A stretch of 28,443 nucleotides of DNA from Actinomycetota bacterium (GTDB lineage Bacteria; Actinomycetota; Thermoleophilia; Gaiellales; Gaiellaceae). This document shows positions 28,353 through 28,443 of the stretch, in pieces. Numbering within the stretch: the stretch's first letter is position 1; every line of letters begins with the position of its first letter. The DNA lies in assembly GCA_020029625.1 (NCBI GenBank), contig JAIBJP010000006.1:1-28443 (forward strand), written 5' to 3'. The notes below the pieces were generated by a model. That model was not told the DNA's origin. It did no database searches and was given only the letters and a program-made list of their open reading frames with translations. The position numbers and the translations under genes were made by a program.

Positions 28353-28443
28353 CCCTTCCGGACGGCTTTCCCGAGCATGTCGAGGCCTTCGCCTGCGATC
28401 TGGACCGCACGCTGATCGCGGAAGACGGCGTCCTGCGACCGCG
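28349..28443 (+). CDS. HAD-superfamily hydrolase, Cof-like (partial, N-terminus only)
   Basis: 31 complete codons, open at the window end. Translation from CTG 28349 gives LTLPDGFPEHVEAFACDLDR then TLIAEDGVLRPR; CDLDRTL is HAD motif I (DxDxT), with the nucleophile Asp in VEAFACDLD. No ATG, GTG or TTG lies between the in-frame TGA at 28319 and the motif, so CTG, overlapping the cytochrome TGA as CTGA, is the only plausible start. The Cof/IIB type is suggested by LIAEDGVLRPR. It probably acts on a sugar or nucleotide phosphate. Confidence 0.7.
   Translation, partial: MTLPDGFPEHVEAFACDLDRTLIAEDGVLRP

Overview
This window is high-GC chromosomal DNA (about two thirds G+C by eye), packed with short gaps and few untranslated regions. 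Gene content (HtpX with PspAB, a PimA-like glycosyltransferase beside an AglD/LPG-synthase-type membrane protein, xseA/xseB, homogentisate catabolism), heavy GTG start use and TANNNT boxes sitting directly in front of start codons suggest an actinobacterium. A deep-branching Thermoleophilia (Gaiella/Solirubrobacter-like) genome is my best guess, but no 16S or marker gene is present to prove it. I see no tRNA, rRNA, CRISPR array, insertion sequence, prophage or origin. It reads as ordinary core chromosome, and no stretch over 300 bases lacks a gene.

Layout. 1-3474 (minus): tyrosine/homogentisate degradation (hppD, an FAH-family hydrolase, hmgA) ending in a partial HAD phosphatase; a DMT exporter lies upstream. 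4506-6250 (plus): a propeller-like lipoprotein and a small secreted protein with a weak YkuD-like motif. 6277-7897 (plus): small protein, FabL-type enoyl-ACP reductase, LURP-one-like protein. 7866-9537 (minus): proline dehydrogenase, a 33-residue bridging ORF, YhhQ-type queuosine-precursor transporter. 9631-10933: a small helical protein divergent from ferritin, then a GNAT. 10897-15415: an unknown protein divergent from a UbiE-like methyltransferase, UbiA-like membrane protein, class A beta-lactamase-like hydrolase, and membrane-anchored coiled coil. 15467-17636: small conserved-looking protein, xseA, xseB, second methyltransferase. 17606-18685 (minus): orphan N4/N6-type DNA methyltransferase. 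18742-19375: cNMP-binding domain protein and small acidic protein. 19381-21554 (minus): GT4 glycosyltransferase and LPG-synthase-type membrane protein. 21589-24852: PLP aminotransferase, a selenocysteine-containing iodothyronine-deiodinase homologue (minus), adenosine-deaminase-like protein, LuxR-type regulator. 24910-26394 (minus): htpX-pspAB. 26449-28443: polytopic membrane protein with a degenerate phosphatase-like ectodomain, lipoprotein cytochrome c, and the start of a Cof-type HAD protein.

The main discovery is the gene at 22759-23466 (minus). An in-frame TGA at 23157-23155 splits it into two apparent ORFs. The flanking protein is a deiodinase family member with Sec exactly where the family active site lies (GSYT-U-PPF), and a bacterial-type SECIS hairpin with an AGGUCG loop follows the TGA at nearly the same distance as in E. 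coli fdhF.

The second theme is gene expression architecture. Seventeen genes carry a TANNNT box 6-9 nt before the start codon, which implies leaderless mRNAs. Several divergent pairs share one overlapping -10 element. Genes inside operons are joined by 4-base NTGA overlaps that use all four start codons ATG, GTG, TTG and apparently CTG.
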